A stretch of DNA of 64,000 nt, taken from positions 7,656,716 to 7,720,715 of the forward strand of contig CM055106.1 of assembly GCA_029204225.1 (NCBI GenBank), in the 5' to 3' direction. Made by a program: the position numbers and the translations under genes. Of the stretch, positions 10,363 through 20,545 are shown in pieces; the stretch's first letter is position 1; each line of letters starts with the position of its first letter. This DNA is from Diphasiastrum complanatum. Lineage: Eukaryota > Streptophyta > Lycopodiopsida > Lycopodiales > Lycopodiaceae. The notes beneath the pieces were generated by a model. The model searched no databases, had not been told where the DNA came from, and was given only the letters and a program-made list of their open reading frames with translations.

Positions 10363-11859
10363 GGCTCTGACACAGAAAGCTGCAACACACAGCCCACTTA
10401 ATTGATTACTATGGACTTTTAGACTAACCTAAAGATAGCAAGGATTCATGTACAATAAAAACACAATGATTTCAATCTTCAATTTGTAAAACAAGCAAAA
10501 ATAAGAAACAATGCAGGCAGTCACAGTTTACAGGATATTCAAATTGAGTTGAATGGAAATTTGAATCAACTTCAATCGAGGTTCAACTGATTTGAAAATT
10601 GAGCTCCTGCCAAAATATTCTCAAAAACTCTAAGTTTTTCGAAAAGAAAGAAGAACAAGAAAAGTCACAGAATTACGATTAGTCGGCACTATGCACTCAA
10701 TATTCAAAGCTACTAACTACGCTCACAAAGCATTAGACCACAAGCAACTACATTGGGCTAAACAAACTATATGCAACAATATTTGTACTTGAATCATCAA
10801 AGCCAGGCGTGGATAGAAGTTTCACACAAAAACTATGTCCACTTTACTTTTCACATAATGTAAAGAGGACGGCATGCTGAGCTCTATCAACCCCTTGAAG
10901 ACAAGGAACAAACGTAGCTAGGATGAAAAGTATTAAAGAGCAAAGCCAATCAAAAGCAATCCCTATTTCTTTGTTCACATGGAGCTGTTGTAAGTAAACT
11001 ACATAACTTGACTTAAGATTGCTCAAAAATCATTATGGACTGAAGGCTACAGAAGGTAACCAGTGGACAAAGCACACCCTTACAAATAGAAAAAAGTACA
11101 CATATGTTGACAATTTCTACATCTCATATGAGATTTCAAAACAGAAACTGCAGGTTTACTGCTACAATCAAAAAATGTCTTGAGGTTGATTGTCGCATAA
11201 TACATGAACATCACAGAAAAGACATGCAACCTATGATTCAGTGAAGTCCACCTGAAAAGTCTTTATACCATCAACACCATCATGCACAAGGTGGAGCACA
11301 CAGGTACTCAACAGTAGTACATGCACTCCCTAAATTGTCCAATTTCAATATTAAGTCCCGTGGCAGCCTAGTCAAAAAATTAGAATTGCAGGTGCTTGCG
11401 GTCTAGTCTCCGCAATACTCTTTATGCCACTCATAACAAGTTTGGTGAGATACATGCTCCACCTCCAAGCCTGACTTATCTGAAGATTCCATCTCCTGTC
11501 ACAATACTCCCTGTATATGAAAAAGGACGTCCTATTGGTATAAGTTGGCATTGCCACCATCCCCTCGCAAAAGAAAAACTATGTGCACAGTAGATCTTAC
11601 CTGTGCATGTGAGGCATAGGTCCACATACAGCTCATTTGATTATGAATAAAGGACTGATGAGAAAGGCACATGCAAAGAGTTAACAGAGCCTATCCTCTG
11701 TCAATACCCCGTCAAATATGCATGTTGATCTCTATGTAACCTAGAAGTATCTTGTGCCAACCCATTACACACTACAATCTAGTCCATTGTAGACTGAGAA
11801 TCCTTGGCGCTTGATAGTACTCTCACCTTTCTCCTGTAAGAGGTGGTCTTTGTAGACAG
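10363..11859. other. Upstream region of the PPR gene, no gene recognised
   Basis: About 1.5 kb with no supported coding region. It should include the promoter and 5' untranslated region of the leftward PPR gene. Short frames at 10844-11026 and 11372-11593 overlap in opposite strands and have no domain. Confidence 0.4.
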
Positions 11860-11864
11860 TAAAT

Positions 11865-12343
11865 ATAAAGTCCTAAAACCAAGGATCCTATTCTAAGCAT
11901 GCCAATAACAAGCAACACATGGGAAACGGATGGTGGACAAACCAACCCAACCAATCCTAGATCGAATGGATCTAGCCCCCAAGCTATAGATCAATCTCAA
12001 AGAGGAATGAGACATCACACCAGCAGCATACGGCTACTAGTCAGCAGCCTCACATTCAAGGATCCACTAGTGAGAGCCCAATAGGTATACTTATACCCTC
12101 CAAGGCCCGTGCACCACTAGTAGTGCACTGTGACACCTCACTGGACACCTCTGCAGCCTTTTTGGGCCACGTCATCCAGTTCCCCAATGACTCACTGATA
12201 GACCCATACAAATCCACCATCATGAATTATGACCTTCACACATAAGGGCCCCAATTCCCTTATAGTCACAATTAACTTACGGGTTGTTGGTCTACTGATC
12301 TCTAGCGTGGACACGCTACCCGAGACCAGTCATGGGCATGACA
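11865..12343 (-). repeat. 3' LTR of the gypsy element
   Basis: Left copy of the 479-bp repeat. Its inner edge at 12343 is preceded, in element orientation, by a G/A-rich polypurine tract at 12344-12357. It is flanked on the outside by GTAAA. Confidence 0.93.
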
Positions 12344-12560
12344 TTCTTTCCCCCGTACTCAAGTTCTGTCCTCAGAACTTAAAGCTAGGGAAGTTCTTCC
12401 AAAAGCTCCCTTCCTGTTACCAGGAATCATCATCGTCTGTGCGACTCTTCCATCGAACCAGATGCTTGGTAACTATACGATTTGTCAATCGTTTAGTTCT
12501 TGTATCCAAGATCCTTCCGGGTTCAATAATTTATCCAACGGGTCCAATTGATCTCCAGAA

Positions 12561-12779
12561 TCAAGATGCTCTCCTTCGCGTAGACTCTACTTGAGTCAGC
12601 TTACGTGAAAAACCGGATGCATTTGAGTTCCTTCCGGGAGATCCAACTGGTAAGCTAAGGATCCGACCTTTTACAAGATCTAATGCGGTCCTCTTGTATC
12701 TAGGAGACAATTTGTAATACTTGCCGGTACGCATTACACTAGAATCCTTCGGGATTCTCAAATATACCCAATCTCCCAC
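12561..12779 (-). pseudogene. Gypsy integrase C-terminal domain
   Basis: A 72-codon frame beginning MGDWVYLRIPKDSS and containing GKYYKLSPRY. This matches the conserved region after the integrase core of Ty3/gypsy elements (G-D-x-V-x-L, then K-L-x-P-R-Y). Its tail RNSNASGFSRKLTQV is a frame-shifted version of the usual HPVFHVSxL end. It belongs to the element bounded at 11865 and 18011 and is only a fragment. Confidence 0.85.
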
Positions 12780-13089
12780 TTGAAAGTCTTGAGGTAATCA
12801 TTTCAAATTAGCAAAATGCCGGTCCCAATCTTGGGCACACTAAACATTTTCACGTGCTATCCGTAGCATTTCCTACATATCATGTAGGAAATCCGCTACC
12901 TTCTGAAATTTGATCATACGAGTCTCTTCCATAATGAGTGATATAGGTTCACAACAGTACATAAAAGCACGAACGGGCTATAACCGGTAGCCAAATGCTT
13001 ACTGTAACTTAATCTCCATCAAGGATAACTTCCTCTCCAAGGAGATTGCTATCAAAATATAAATACATATTTCATCTGATCTTCTGATC

Positions 13090-13610
13090 ACGCAGGTAAT
13101 CCTTCTCTTAAACGATCAAGTATAACTAGAATCTGAACTATGATTCTCAATCATAATTCTTCGGATTCTTGTCCTATACTCAATAAGAGAACGTTATACC
13201 CTAGCATAGGTAACTCGACCAAGGTCAGATACACTTCCCAATGAGATTGCCGCCGGAAAAATGTGCTCGAAGCATTTTCTCCCTCACCTGATTTGTTCTT
13301 TTCGTCTGACCAATGGTTAGAAGAACTTAAGCTCAAAAGTCGTCACTAGTTTAGCGAATACGGCCAACCAAAAGTGACCAGTAAACCTTGGATCGCGGTC
13401 GTTCACAATGTCACTTGGTAATCCGTAAAGTCTAAACACAAGCTCTACAACTACTTGAGCAGAATCATATGCATTTTAAGCGGTCATTACCCAAATAAAC
13501 ATAGCCGATTTGGTAAGATGGCCAGTCATTACCAAAAGTCCACTATCATGTTTATTCATCCGGAACAACTGATCGGACAGATCTTGATTCTACCAACAAA
13601 GCGCGCAATT
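13090..13610 (-). pseudogene. Gypsy integrase core, decayed
   Basis: On the minus strand the segment reads DQLFRMNKHDSG, LTKSAMFI and then LVFRLYGLPSDIVNDRDPRFTGHFW at about 13450-13370, which contains the second catalytic Asp of the DDE core. Downstream a frameshifted stretch corresponds to the usual HPQTDGQTER block, with several stops. The copia insertion begins immediately on its N-terminal side. Confidence 0.82.
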
Positions 13611-13614
13611 TACT

Positions 13615-14569
13615 TGACAAAGGATGAGAAAGAAACGAACGCGAACTCAAAACATTTCTATTCGTGACCAACTCGAAAAGATTCGCGAAGGATTCGCGAA
13701 ATTTGTCTTGCAGTCAACTCAAAAGATTCGCAAAAGATTCACGAACAGTTTCTTGTGGAAGCTCGTGGCTTTCTTGTTGAAGCTCGAAAGATTCGCGAAC
13801 ATAATCTTGTCGCAAAATTTTTCTGTTTCTTGTTCAAGCCTCAAATGTCGCGAAATTGTCGCGAAAAAATTCGCGCAATTTTCTGGACTGTTCTTCAAGC
13901 TCACCTGTCGCGAAACTATCTCAAACAATTCGCGAAATATTCTAGCTTCCTTCAAGCTCAAGAATTGTCATCTGTCGCAAACAATTCGCGAATGACAAAA
14001 ATGCCGCGAAGAGACGAGTGTCGCAAACAATTCGCGAAACACGAAGCTGAAACGAAGAGACAGACTGTCGCGAAATATTCGCGAACAGAATTTATTCGAG
14101 CCTGGAAACAAAGCGTCTATTTGAATATCAACTGTCGTAAACGGTTAGATTTCTACTGTTACAGTATTCAAAGGCCAAAAGACTTGTAAATAAAAGGCCA
14201 AAAGACCTGTCCTGTAGCAATATAAATAAATACATATGCACTACTCGTTGAAACACACTCAATCAGAGACACAACAACGAGATAAGACAACAAGAGATGT
14301 ATATTGATGAATCAGATTCAGAGTTATAAAAATTCGTTTTTGATCAATAGTTTCTTATTGTCTAAATGGTCTTGAGTTGTCTCATACTTCCACATATATT
14401 ATCTTACTTCCCCATATAGTTTCCGCACGCATATTCAATCAGAATAAATACTGTTCTATTAGTACATAGATCAGATAAAATCATGATTAAAGACACTGAT
14501 ATTAGTTTGATTTATTCGAACTTGCATCGTGTTCTCTGTGGAAGAATAATTGCTATTTTTCCTACAGTG
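13615..14569 (+). repeat. 5' LTR of the nested copia element with TTCGCGAA repeats
   Basis: It ends with ctaca one base before the primer-binding site. From about 13670 to 14095 it carries many copies of attcgcgaa and tgtcgcgaaa. A TATA-like tataaataaata lies at about 14220, placing the palindrome cluster in the U3 promoter region. The start is inferred from where gypsy integrase similarity ends. Confidence 0.65.
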
Positions 14570-14774
14570 GTATCAGAGCATACGGAATTAAAGTTGATAC
14601 AGTGGTATCTTCGTATCCCTCTTAGCATCCTTCATACATCCATCAGTAAGCCGCTATCTGGAGCTTATTCAGAATTAGAAGATGTCGTCGATCACCAATA
14701 TTCAAGCTAAGATCACTACAATCTTGGACCCAGAAGGTTCAAACTACTTGATTTGAAAATTAAAGACTTCACTC

Positions 14775-15920
14775 TTGTTGAAGGGCGAAGGTCTATGGCA
14801 ACGGGTAGAACCAATTGAGGAGAAGCCAGAAGCTACTCCTGGCAAAGAACTTCGAGAATGGAGTTTAAAAAATGACAAAGCTATAGCAATTATTGCGTCT
14901 TCAGTGCATGACAATATAATGCTAGATCTTACATCAATTTCAAACGCAAAGGATTTATGGGAAGAATTGCAAACCAAGAATGAGACTCGATCTCGTAATC
15001 AGATCATGTTCTTGGAAGACCAATTAACTTACCTACAGTGGGACGGCAAAGACCTGAACACTTTCGTGCAAAAGATTAAAGATTTGTTTATTTCCTTGCA
15101 AAATTCTGGTGCAGAAAATACAATTTCTAAGGAAAAACACCTTAGTTATTTTCTTCGAGCCCTACCCAGGTCATTCCACACAACTCGAACCTTATTGGCG
15201 AAAGATGCGACAATGACACTTCAAAAGGCAATGGATGGAGTGAAGGAGGAAGTAGAAGCTCGTGAACGCTATGACGACAATGGTGATTCAGAAAATGCTC
15301 TATTTACTCAGAAAAATAAATCTTCTAAGAAGTCTAAGTTTAAGAGGGAGTCGTCTAAGAAGAATGAGTCTAAGACTAATAAACAACAATCTGCAAAACA
15401 ACAGAAGAATTCTGGTGATAAGAAGATCTGCAACAGATGCAGAAAATCAGGTCACACAGAAGAAAGGTGTTGGCTAAATCCAAAGATTGAATGCATTCAT
15501 TGTCATAAACGAGGTCATGCAGCAATAGACTGTTATCAGAATCCCAGAAACAAGGAGCAGAATCGAAGCAAACTGGTAGGATTCGAGTTACATTCATCAT
15601 ACTATCGTGTTTATGTACCCGAACCTGGCAAGATAAAAGTTGTTCGAGATGTTAAATTTGATGAGACGAAATACATGGCAGACAGTGATCTAGTCGGCTA
15701 TGAAATTCTCAAAAATTATTATGAGCTACCAACAACAACAGAAGAAAAACAAGCAGAAGATGAAAGAGAGTTACCTGATTTAGAGGGAGGTCAAAATCGA
15801 ATACCTGACAGACTCGAATCGCCAGCTCGAATTCCAATAGAAAAGCTTGAATCAGAATCGAACTCGAAACCTGCGGAATCGAACTCAAAACCACCTGTGA
15901 GAAGATCAGACAGACAATGA
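14775..15920 (+). pseudogene. Copia gag fused by deletion to the post-integrase linker
   Basis: A 381-codon frame. Residues 1-200 are a copia gag of the UBN2 type (WEELQTKNETRSRNQI, then DLFISLQNSG). Residues near 220-255 have two zinc knuckles: CNRCRKSGHTEERC and CIHCHKRGHAAIDC, both CX2CX4HX4C. Immediately afterwards the protein enters the region that normally follows integrase (VYVPEPGKIKVVRDVKFDE) and ends in an acidic linker. Protease and the integrase core are therefore missing without loss of frame. The true gag start lies upstream of the first Met, because gag-like sequence begins near 14682. Confidence 0.85.
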
Positions 15921-16258
15921 AAACCACCAGAAAGGTATGGTCAGGATGTTTTTAATACAGCCATCGAATTTTGTGGATTCTCTGACGAACCTCAAACATT
16001 CGAGGAAGCTAAAAAAATGGACCAGATAAAGATCGCTGGATTCAAGCAATGGAGGACAATATGTCATCCATGTATAAGAACAATGTATCGACACTTGCAC
16101 CTATACCTGATGGCAGAAAACCAGTCACGTGCAAGTGGATCTACAAGATTAAAACAGGTCTTGATGGAGAAAACATCAGATACAAGGCAAGGTTAGTTGC
16201 TAAAGGATTTTCACAGAAGTATGGGATCGACTACACTGATACTTTCTCACCGGTCCAA
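15921..16258 (+). pseudogene. Copia reverse transcriptase N-terminal fragment
   Basis: An in-frame stop at 15918-15920 and frame changes separate it from gag. The frame from 16049 contains [27 protein letters not shown] and [11 protein letters not shown], the canonical beginning of copia reverse transcriptase. It ends there by truncation, before the catalytic YVDD block. Confidence 0.85.
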
Positions 16259-17230
16259 TCTAGAATACGTCTAGAATTCACTCTTAAGTTCTAATCTAGA
16301 ATAACTTAAGATTCACCGGAACCTCCTTACGTGAAGTTCTAACTTTGGGCAACCAACAACTATCCTACTATCCTGAGTCTTCCGGGATAGCATTCTATCC
16401 TTTCCAATCGGAAAAAGATAAGGCCAAAAGTTCTCGTGTATTCTATGCACATAGACCTTTAAATGAATCCAAACTTGACCCATAAAGGTTGTAAATAAGC
16501 AATACATTTCAACAATAATATTTATAAGAGAAGTCTTTTAAACAACTAACCCAAAAGTAGCGATCCTGACTCGGTTAGCTGTATCGGATTTCGAAAATAT
16601 TTAAATGTCTAGGTGTGGTACCAAAACACCACATTTAATTTGATTCTAAATCTATTCTAGGTCAATAAGTAATTCTCAATGAGAAATTACTATAACGTAG
16701 TGAGAAATTGTCTCTATACAATTCTCATCAACATGCCTATGTATAAACGACTAGTTTATGCATGCAAATAACTTAGTTCAAGGAATACTTTGTAGATCCA
16801 CAAGATTAAAAGTTTGTACAAAAGGTTTATGATCACACAAAGATTCACTACATAGCATATCTCTACAAAATATCACAGATTTACGGCCATACTATGGTCA
16901 TACTGATCCAGTTAGTTTTAGATCTTCATTTTGGAATCGCCTGCGTCCCATACCACAGGTTCCTCCACGAAAGCCCTCCACTTCCTGATCAAAGCGTCAC
17001 AAAAAATAATTACAAGTATATGAAGTTCACGGGAATTGTTTGCAAATTCCAACTTCATAAAACAATTTCCAAATCTCTACGGTCACTGAAAGGATAGTAG
17101 GTTTTGTCCTAACATGCCTTGAGTGACAGATTTAGAAATGGGGAAGAATGAGTCGGCTTTTCTTGTTCTTATTTCTTACTGTGTTGGTACGCCCCAGCTT
17201 CAAGCACATCAAGAAAACGACTTTTTTTGT
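16259..17230. other. Interior gypsy remnant, no domain recognised
   Basis: About 1 kb between the nested copia and the gypsy gag fragment. By position it should be gypsy gag/pol, but no protease or reverse transcriptase motif was found on the minus strand. Several short direct repeats such as aattctcat occur near 16680-16740. Confidence 0.4.
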
Positions 17231-17231
17231 T

Positions 17232-17485
17232 TCATTTTAGTCTTTCCATCTCAGGCTTCTGGGCCGTTTGGCCGAGCCCGTTTCCGAAAAAAACGACACC
17301 TTGGTCAAAGAAATCCAAGAACTCCTGGACATAGGTGTCCAATTCTCGGTTGCCCATTTGGCAATTAATAAAGCGAATATACATTTCGTCAATTGTGAAA
17401 AAGGACTTACGGAATTCCTCCACGAATTCAGCCCAGTCACCAATTTTATGGGTTGTATCCTCCACCACGAGGAGGCCTTACCCAA
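17232..17485 (-). pseudogene. Gypsy gag fragment
   Basis: A 78-codon frame containing GDWAEFVEEFRKSFF and later TYVQEFLDF. The pattern matches the retrotransposon gag domain of Ty3/gypsy elements. It lies just inside the right LTR, the expected place for gag in a leftward element. An overlapping alternative frame starts at 17485. It is truncated at its C-terminus. Confidence 0.75.
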
Positions 17486-17518
17486 AGCAACAACAAAAAC
17501 CGACTAAATTCGCTTTTT

Positions 17519-17532
17519 TGTTCTGATACCAA
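17519..17532 (-). promoter_or_regulatory. Primer-binding site of the gypsy element
   Basis: The reverse complement reads TTGGTATCAGAAC, complementary to the 3' end of plant initiator tRNA-Met. It directly adjoins the inner edge of the right LTR and fixes the element's orientation. Confidence 0.85.
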
Positions 17533-18011
17533 TATAAAGTCCTAAAACCAAAGATCCTATTCTAAGCATGCCAATAACAAGCAACACATGGGAAACGGAT
17601 GGTGGACAAACCAACCCAACCAATCCTAGATCGAACGGATCTAGCCCCCAAGCTATAGATCAATCTCAGAGAGGAATGAGACATCACACGAGCAGCATAC
17701 TACGGATACTAGTCTCACATTCAACTAGTGAGAGTCCAATAGGTATACTTATACCCTCCAAGGCCTATGCACCACTAATAGTGCATTGTGACACCTCACT
17801 GGACACCTCTGCAGCCTTTCTGGGCCACGTCATCCAGTTCCCCAATGACTCCCATACAAATCCACCATCATGAGGTTAAGCCTACAACCATTAATTATGA
17901 CCTTTACACATAAGGGCCCCAATTCCCTTATAGTCACAATTAACTTACGGGTTGTTGGTCTACTGATCTCTAGCGTGGACACGCTACCCGAGACCAGTCG
18001 TGGGCGTGACA
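17533..18011 (-). repeat. 5' LTR of the gypsy element
   Basis: Right 479-bp copy. In element orientation it begins TGTCACGCCCACGACTGG. It is flanked on the outside by the target duplication GTAAA at 18012-18016. Confidence 0.93.
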
Positions 18012-18016
18012 GTAAA

Positions 18017-18188
18017 GAGAAATTTGCTCCCTATGGGCCATCCACTGTATGATATAGAGAAATTGTTCAAGTCCATGATGGTCATTTTGTGAAAAATCTG
18101 CAAAGGAAAGATCTACCAGGAGGAGACGTGAATCTTGAGTGAACCAAGTAACATCACCCTTATCAATATCTGTTTTAGACCTACCTTA
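18017..18188. other. Pre-insertion sequence between two elements
   Basis: This 172-bp strip separates the gypsy target duplication from the copia one. Joined with the DNA left of 11860 and right of 23249 it is the original locus. The plus strand has coding-like pieces in shifting frames (YGPSTV, then DGHFVKNLQRKD), so it may be an older decayed gene or transposon. No family was recognised. Confidence 0.35.
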
Positions 18189-18652
18189 TGTTAGAATTAA
18201 TGTTTATTTGACACCCCTTAATGATAGTTTGGCCATGCCTGCGTGTTATTTTTAGGGGCTATTACTATTTATAGTAAGTCATATTTTAAGGTCATTACTA
18301 TTTGTAGTAAATTCGTTTTTTAGTCATGCATGTAGGTGGGTGCACTACTACTAGAATAGGATTTGCTTTTATCACTTAGAAACTCATCTTGGGTGTTTAC
18401 CCAATATAGGTAGTAATTATAGCAATTAGCTTTTTGTCTTTTGCTATTTACCTTAGGCTCATTAGCTTTTATCAATCATTAGAGAAACTATTTAAGAAGG
18501 CTAGCGCCCCACCACAATTATTCCATTCCATTCAATGAGCTAGAGCAATTGCTCGATTCTCCTATGATCTGAATTCTCTCTATGCTTGGGTTTTGTGTGA
18601 ATGCTAGTAGGACTAGTATCTCCATCTAGAATTTGTATCACAAATTCTGACA
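18189..18652 (+). repeat. 5' LTR of the 18-23 kb copia element
   Basis: Begins TGTTAGAATTAATG, ends AAATTCTGACA. It contains tatttaagaaggc near 18489 as a possible promoter TATA region. Confidence 0.93.
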
Positions 18653-18844
18653 TGGTATATCAGAGCAAGCTCTTTGGTGAGAGAGAGAGTTTGTATTTGC
18701 AGGTGTGCAATCGGATTGGAGGAGCTGCATGTGGAGTCAACGTTGTTAGGAAAACAACGGGAATCTTCTAGAAGAAGATTGACGGAAAGTTATTGGCTGT
18801 CGACAGATCTGAATCAGAATTTTTCTGGTTGTTTGCTAGTTTTC

Positions 18845-19215
18845 TGGTGCAGGTCACATCTGGAGCAGGTACATTTGAGGGAGGTAGTATCTGAACAGGT
18901 GACTTCTGAGACAGGCAGATCTGAACAGGTGCATTTCAGGTGCATGCACATCTTAACAGGCACGTATGAGGGCAGCAGTACCTGGTGCAGGCACTTCTGA
19001 GGGCGGCAGTAGCTGGGGAAGGCACTTCTGAAGGCAGCAGGACCTGGTGCAGGCCCGGACAGGCAGCATCTGAGGTAGGTGGACCTGGTGCAGGCCCAAC
19101 AGCAGCATCTAAGGAAGGCAGTATCTGGTGCAGGTGGTAACTAAGCAGGTGCAGGTTCAGACAGGCAATACCTGGGACAGGTGATATCTAGGACAGGTCT
19201 GAATCAGGGCAGGTG
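18845..19215 (+). repeat. Degenerate short tandem repeats in the copia leader
   Basis: Between the primer-binding site and gag the sequence repeats variants of cctggtgcaggc, gaggcagcag and cttctgagg at irregular intervals of about 30-40 bp. It is purine-rich, lacks a long open frame and has no copy elsewhere in the window. Confidence 0.7.
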
Positions 19216-19278
19216 ATATTGAGAGAAGGCTGTTTCTGGACAGATCTGATTGTTAAACTAAATTCAGGTTGTTGAGAT

Positions 19279-19967
19279 TTGTTACGGATCAGTATAATCG
19301 CAGGATTGAATGACGTTATGTTGCCGGAGTCTAGCAAGCTAGATGGAATGAACTACAGTATATGGAAGTTCAAGATGCAAAATATTCTCCAAGATAGAGA
19401 ATATTGGGATATCGTCACAGGTGTTGAGATACCTCCTACCACTGACAGGGAGTTGCGGGAGTATCAAAAACATAGAAGAAAAGCTCATCATATTATCAAC
19501 TTATCAGTTAAAGATATGATTAAATCAGTCACGAATCTTATTCTTGACTAAATAAGCTTCACACGTTGAAGATGGGTACAGGTGAATCGGTAACGGACTA
19601 CTTTACTCGAGTGAAAGATCTGAGAGGGCAACTTATTGCAGTTGGAGAAAGTGTTCAAGATTCAGTATTGGTATCCATTGTACTTAATAGTCTACCTTTG
19701 GCCTATCAGAACTTTGTAATGATGCTATCGTTAAGAGAAATGAGGCCTTCTTTCGATGAGCTAAATGCCACCTTACTACAGGAAGAAATGAGACGACAGA
19801 ATATTGTAAACAGGGACGATTTCAAGGAACAGGCATTCCTGGCAAAGAAGCAAGAGCAAAGTTCCAAGAAGGGTGGCAAAGGGAAGAAGAAGAAGAAAAA
19901 GCAGCAAGATATGCAGGAGAATCGATCAAATCGGGTAAGTTATGGCACGAGAGGTATGGACATCTGA
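19279..19967 (+). pseudogene. Copia gag, broken
   Basis: Two frames, 19279-19551 and 19566-19967. The first has LDGMNYSIWKFKMQNIL, the usual copia gag N-terminus; the second has ESVTDYFTRVKDL, LPLAYQNFV and LLQEEMRRQ, followed by a lysine-rich tail. A stop (19549-19551) and frameshift separate them. The zinc knuckle that should follow is absent; the sequence passes directly to the pre-integrase region LWHERYGHLNYKSL near 19945. Confidence 0.88.
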
Positions 19968-20545
19968 ATTACAAAAGTCTACAAGTCTTGAGGAAATTTA
20001 ACATGGTTACAGGTCTACCTCAAGTCGTTTCTGATCACAAGGTTTGTGAAGGCTGTGTCTTAGGCAAGCATCAAATAAAGAAATTTTTGCCTAGTACATT
20101 CAGGGCGAAAAATGTTCTAGAACTTGTTCATACAAATTTGTGTGGTCCTATGAAGACTCAATCTTATGGGGGAGCAAGTTACTTTATGGTGTTTGTGGAT
20201 GACTATTCTAGGAAGACATGGATCTATCTTCTGAAGAATAAGGGTGAAGCTTTCAAATATTTCACATGGTTTAAGACACAAGTGGAGAAAGAAACAGATA
20301 GACAAATAAAGATACTTCGCTCGGACAAAGGGGGAGAGTATCTTTCTACGGAATTTCAGGTGTTTTGCAAGGATCATGGTATAAAGAGACAATTTGCAAA
20401 TACGGACAAGCCTCAACAAAATGGAGTTGCGGAAAGAAAGAACCGATCCATAGTGGAAACTGTGAGGAGTGTGCTCAAGAGTAAAAATCTTCCAAATATG
20501 TTTTGGGGTGAAGCAGTTAAGACGGGGTTGTTTATCTTTTGAATC
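19940..20545 (+). pseudogene. Copia integrase with altered first catalytic residue
   Basis: The frame 19988-20542 carries VCEGCVLGK from the zinc-binding domain, FVDDYSRKTW, RSDKGGEY with the second catalytic Asp, and PQQNGVAERKNR with the catalytic Glu. The position of the first catalytic Asp reads Asn (codon AAT at 20135-20137, in HTNLCGPM). A frameshift at about 20520 ends the frame before the C-terminal part. Strand transfer activity is not expected. Confidence 0.9.

Larger units (their letters stand above)
13615..16258 (+). mobile_element. Truncated Ty1/copia element nested in the gypsy element
   Basis: The 5' LTR (about 13615-14569) is followed by the primer site TGGTATCAGAGC at 14571. 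Coding sequence runs from gag at 14775 into a reverse transcriptase start that stops abruptly near 16258 after DTFSPV, where gypsy-side sequence resumes. There is no 3' LTR, RNase H or polypurine tract. Protease and most of integrase are also missing by an internal deletion. The left boundary is approximate. Confidence 0.8.
11865..18011 (-). mobile_element. Complete but internally deleted Ty3/gypsy element
   Basis: Two 479-bp LTRs are flanked by the 5-bp target duplication GTAAA (11860-11864 and 18012-18016). On the minus strand the LTR starts TGTCACGCCC, typical of plant gypsy elements. The primer site (reverse complement of gttctgatacca, ending at 17532) adjoins the right LTR, so transcription runs leftward. 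A polypurine tract (reverse complement of ttctttcccccgt) adjoins the left LTR. Remaining coding parts are a gag fragment at 17232-17485, an integrase core at about 13090-13610 and an integrase C-terminal domain at 12561-12779. Reverse transcriptase was not recognised. A truncated copia element at about 13615-16258 sits inside. The LTRs differ by many substitutions and several small indels, so the insertion is not very recent. Confidence 0.93.

Noticed and set aside
11899-12084. Frames starting MPITSNTWETDGG at 11899 and 17568, which look like a conserved duplicated protein
   Set aside because: Both lie inside the two LTR copies of the gypsy element on its non-coding strand; conservation reflects LTR duplication.
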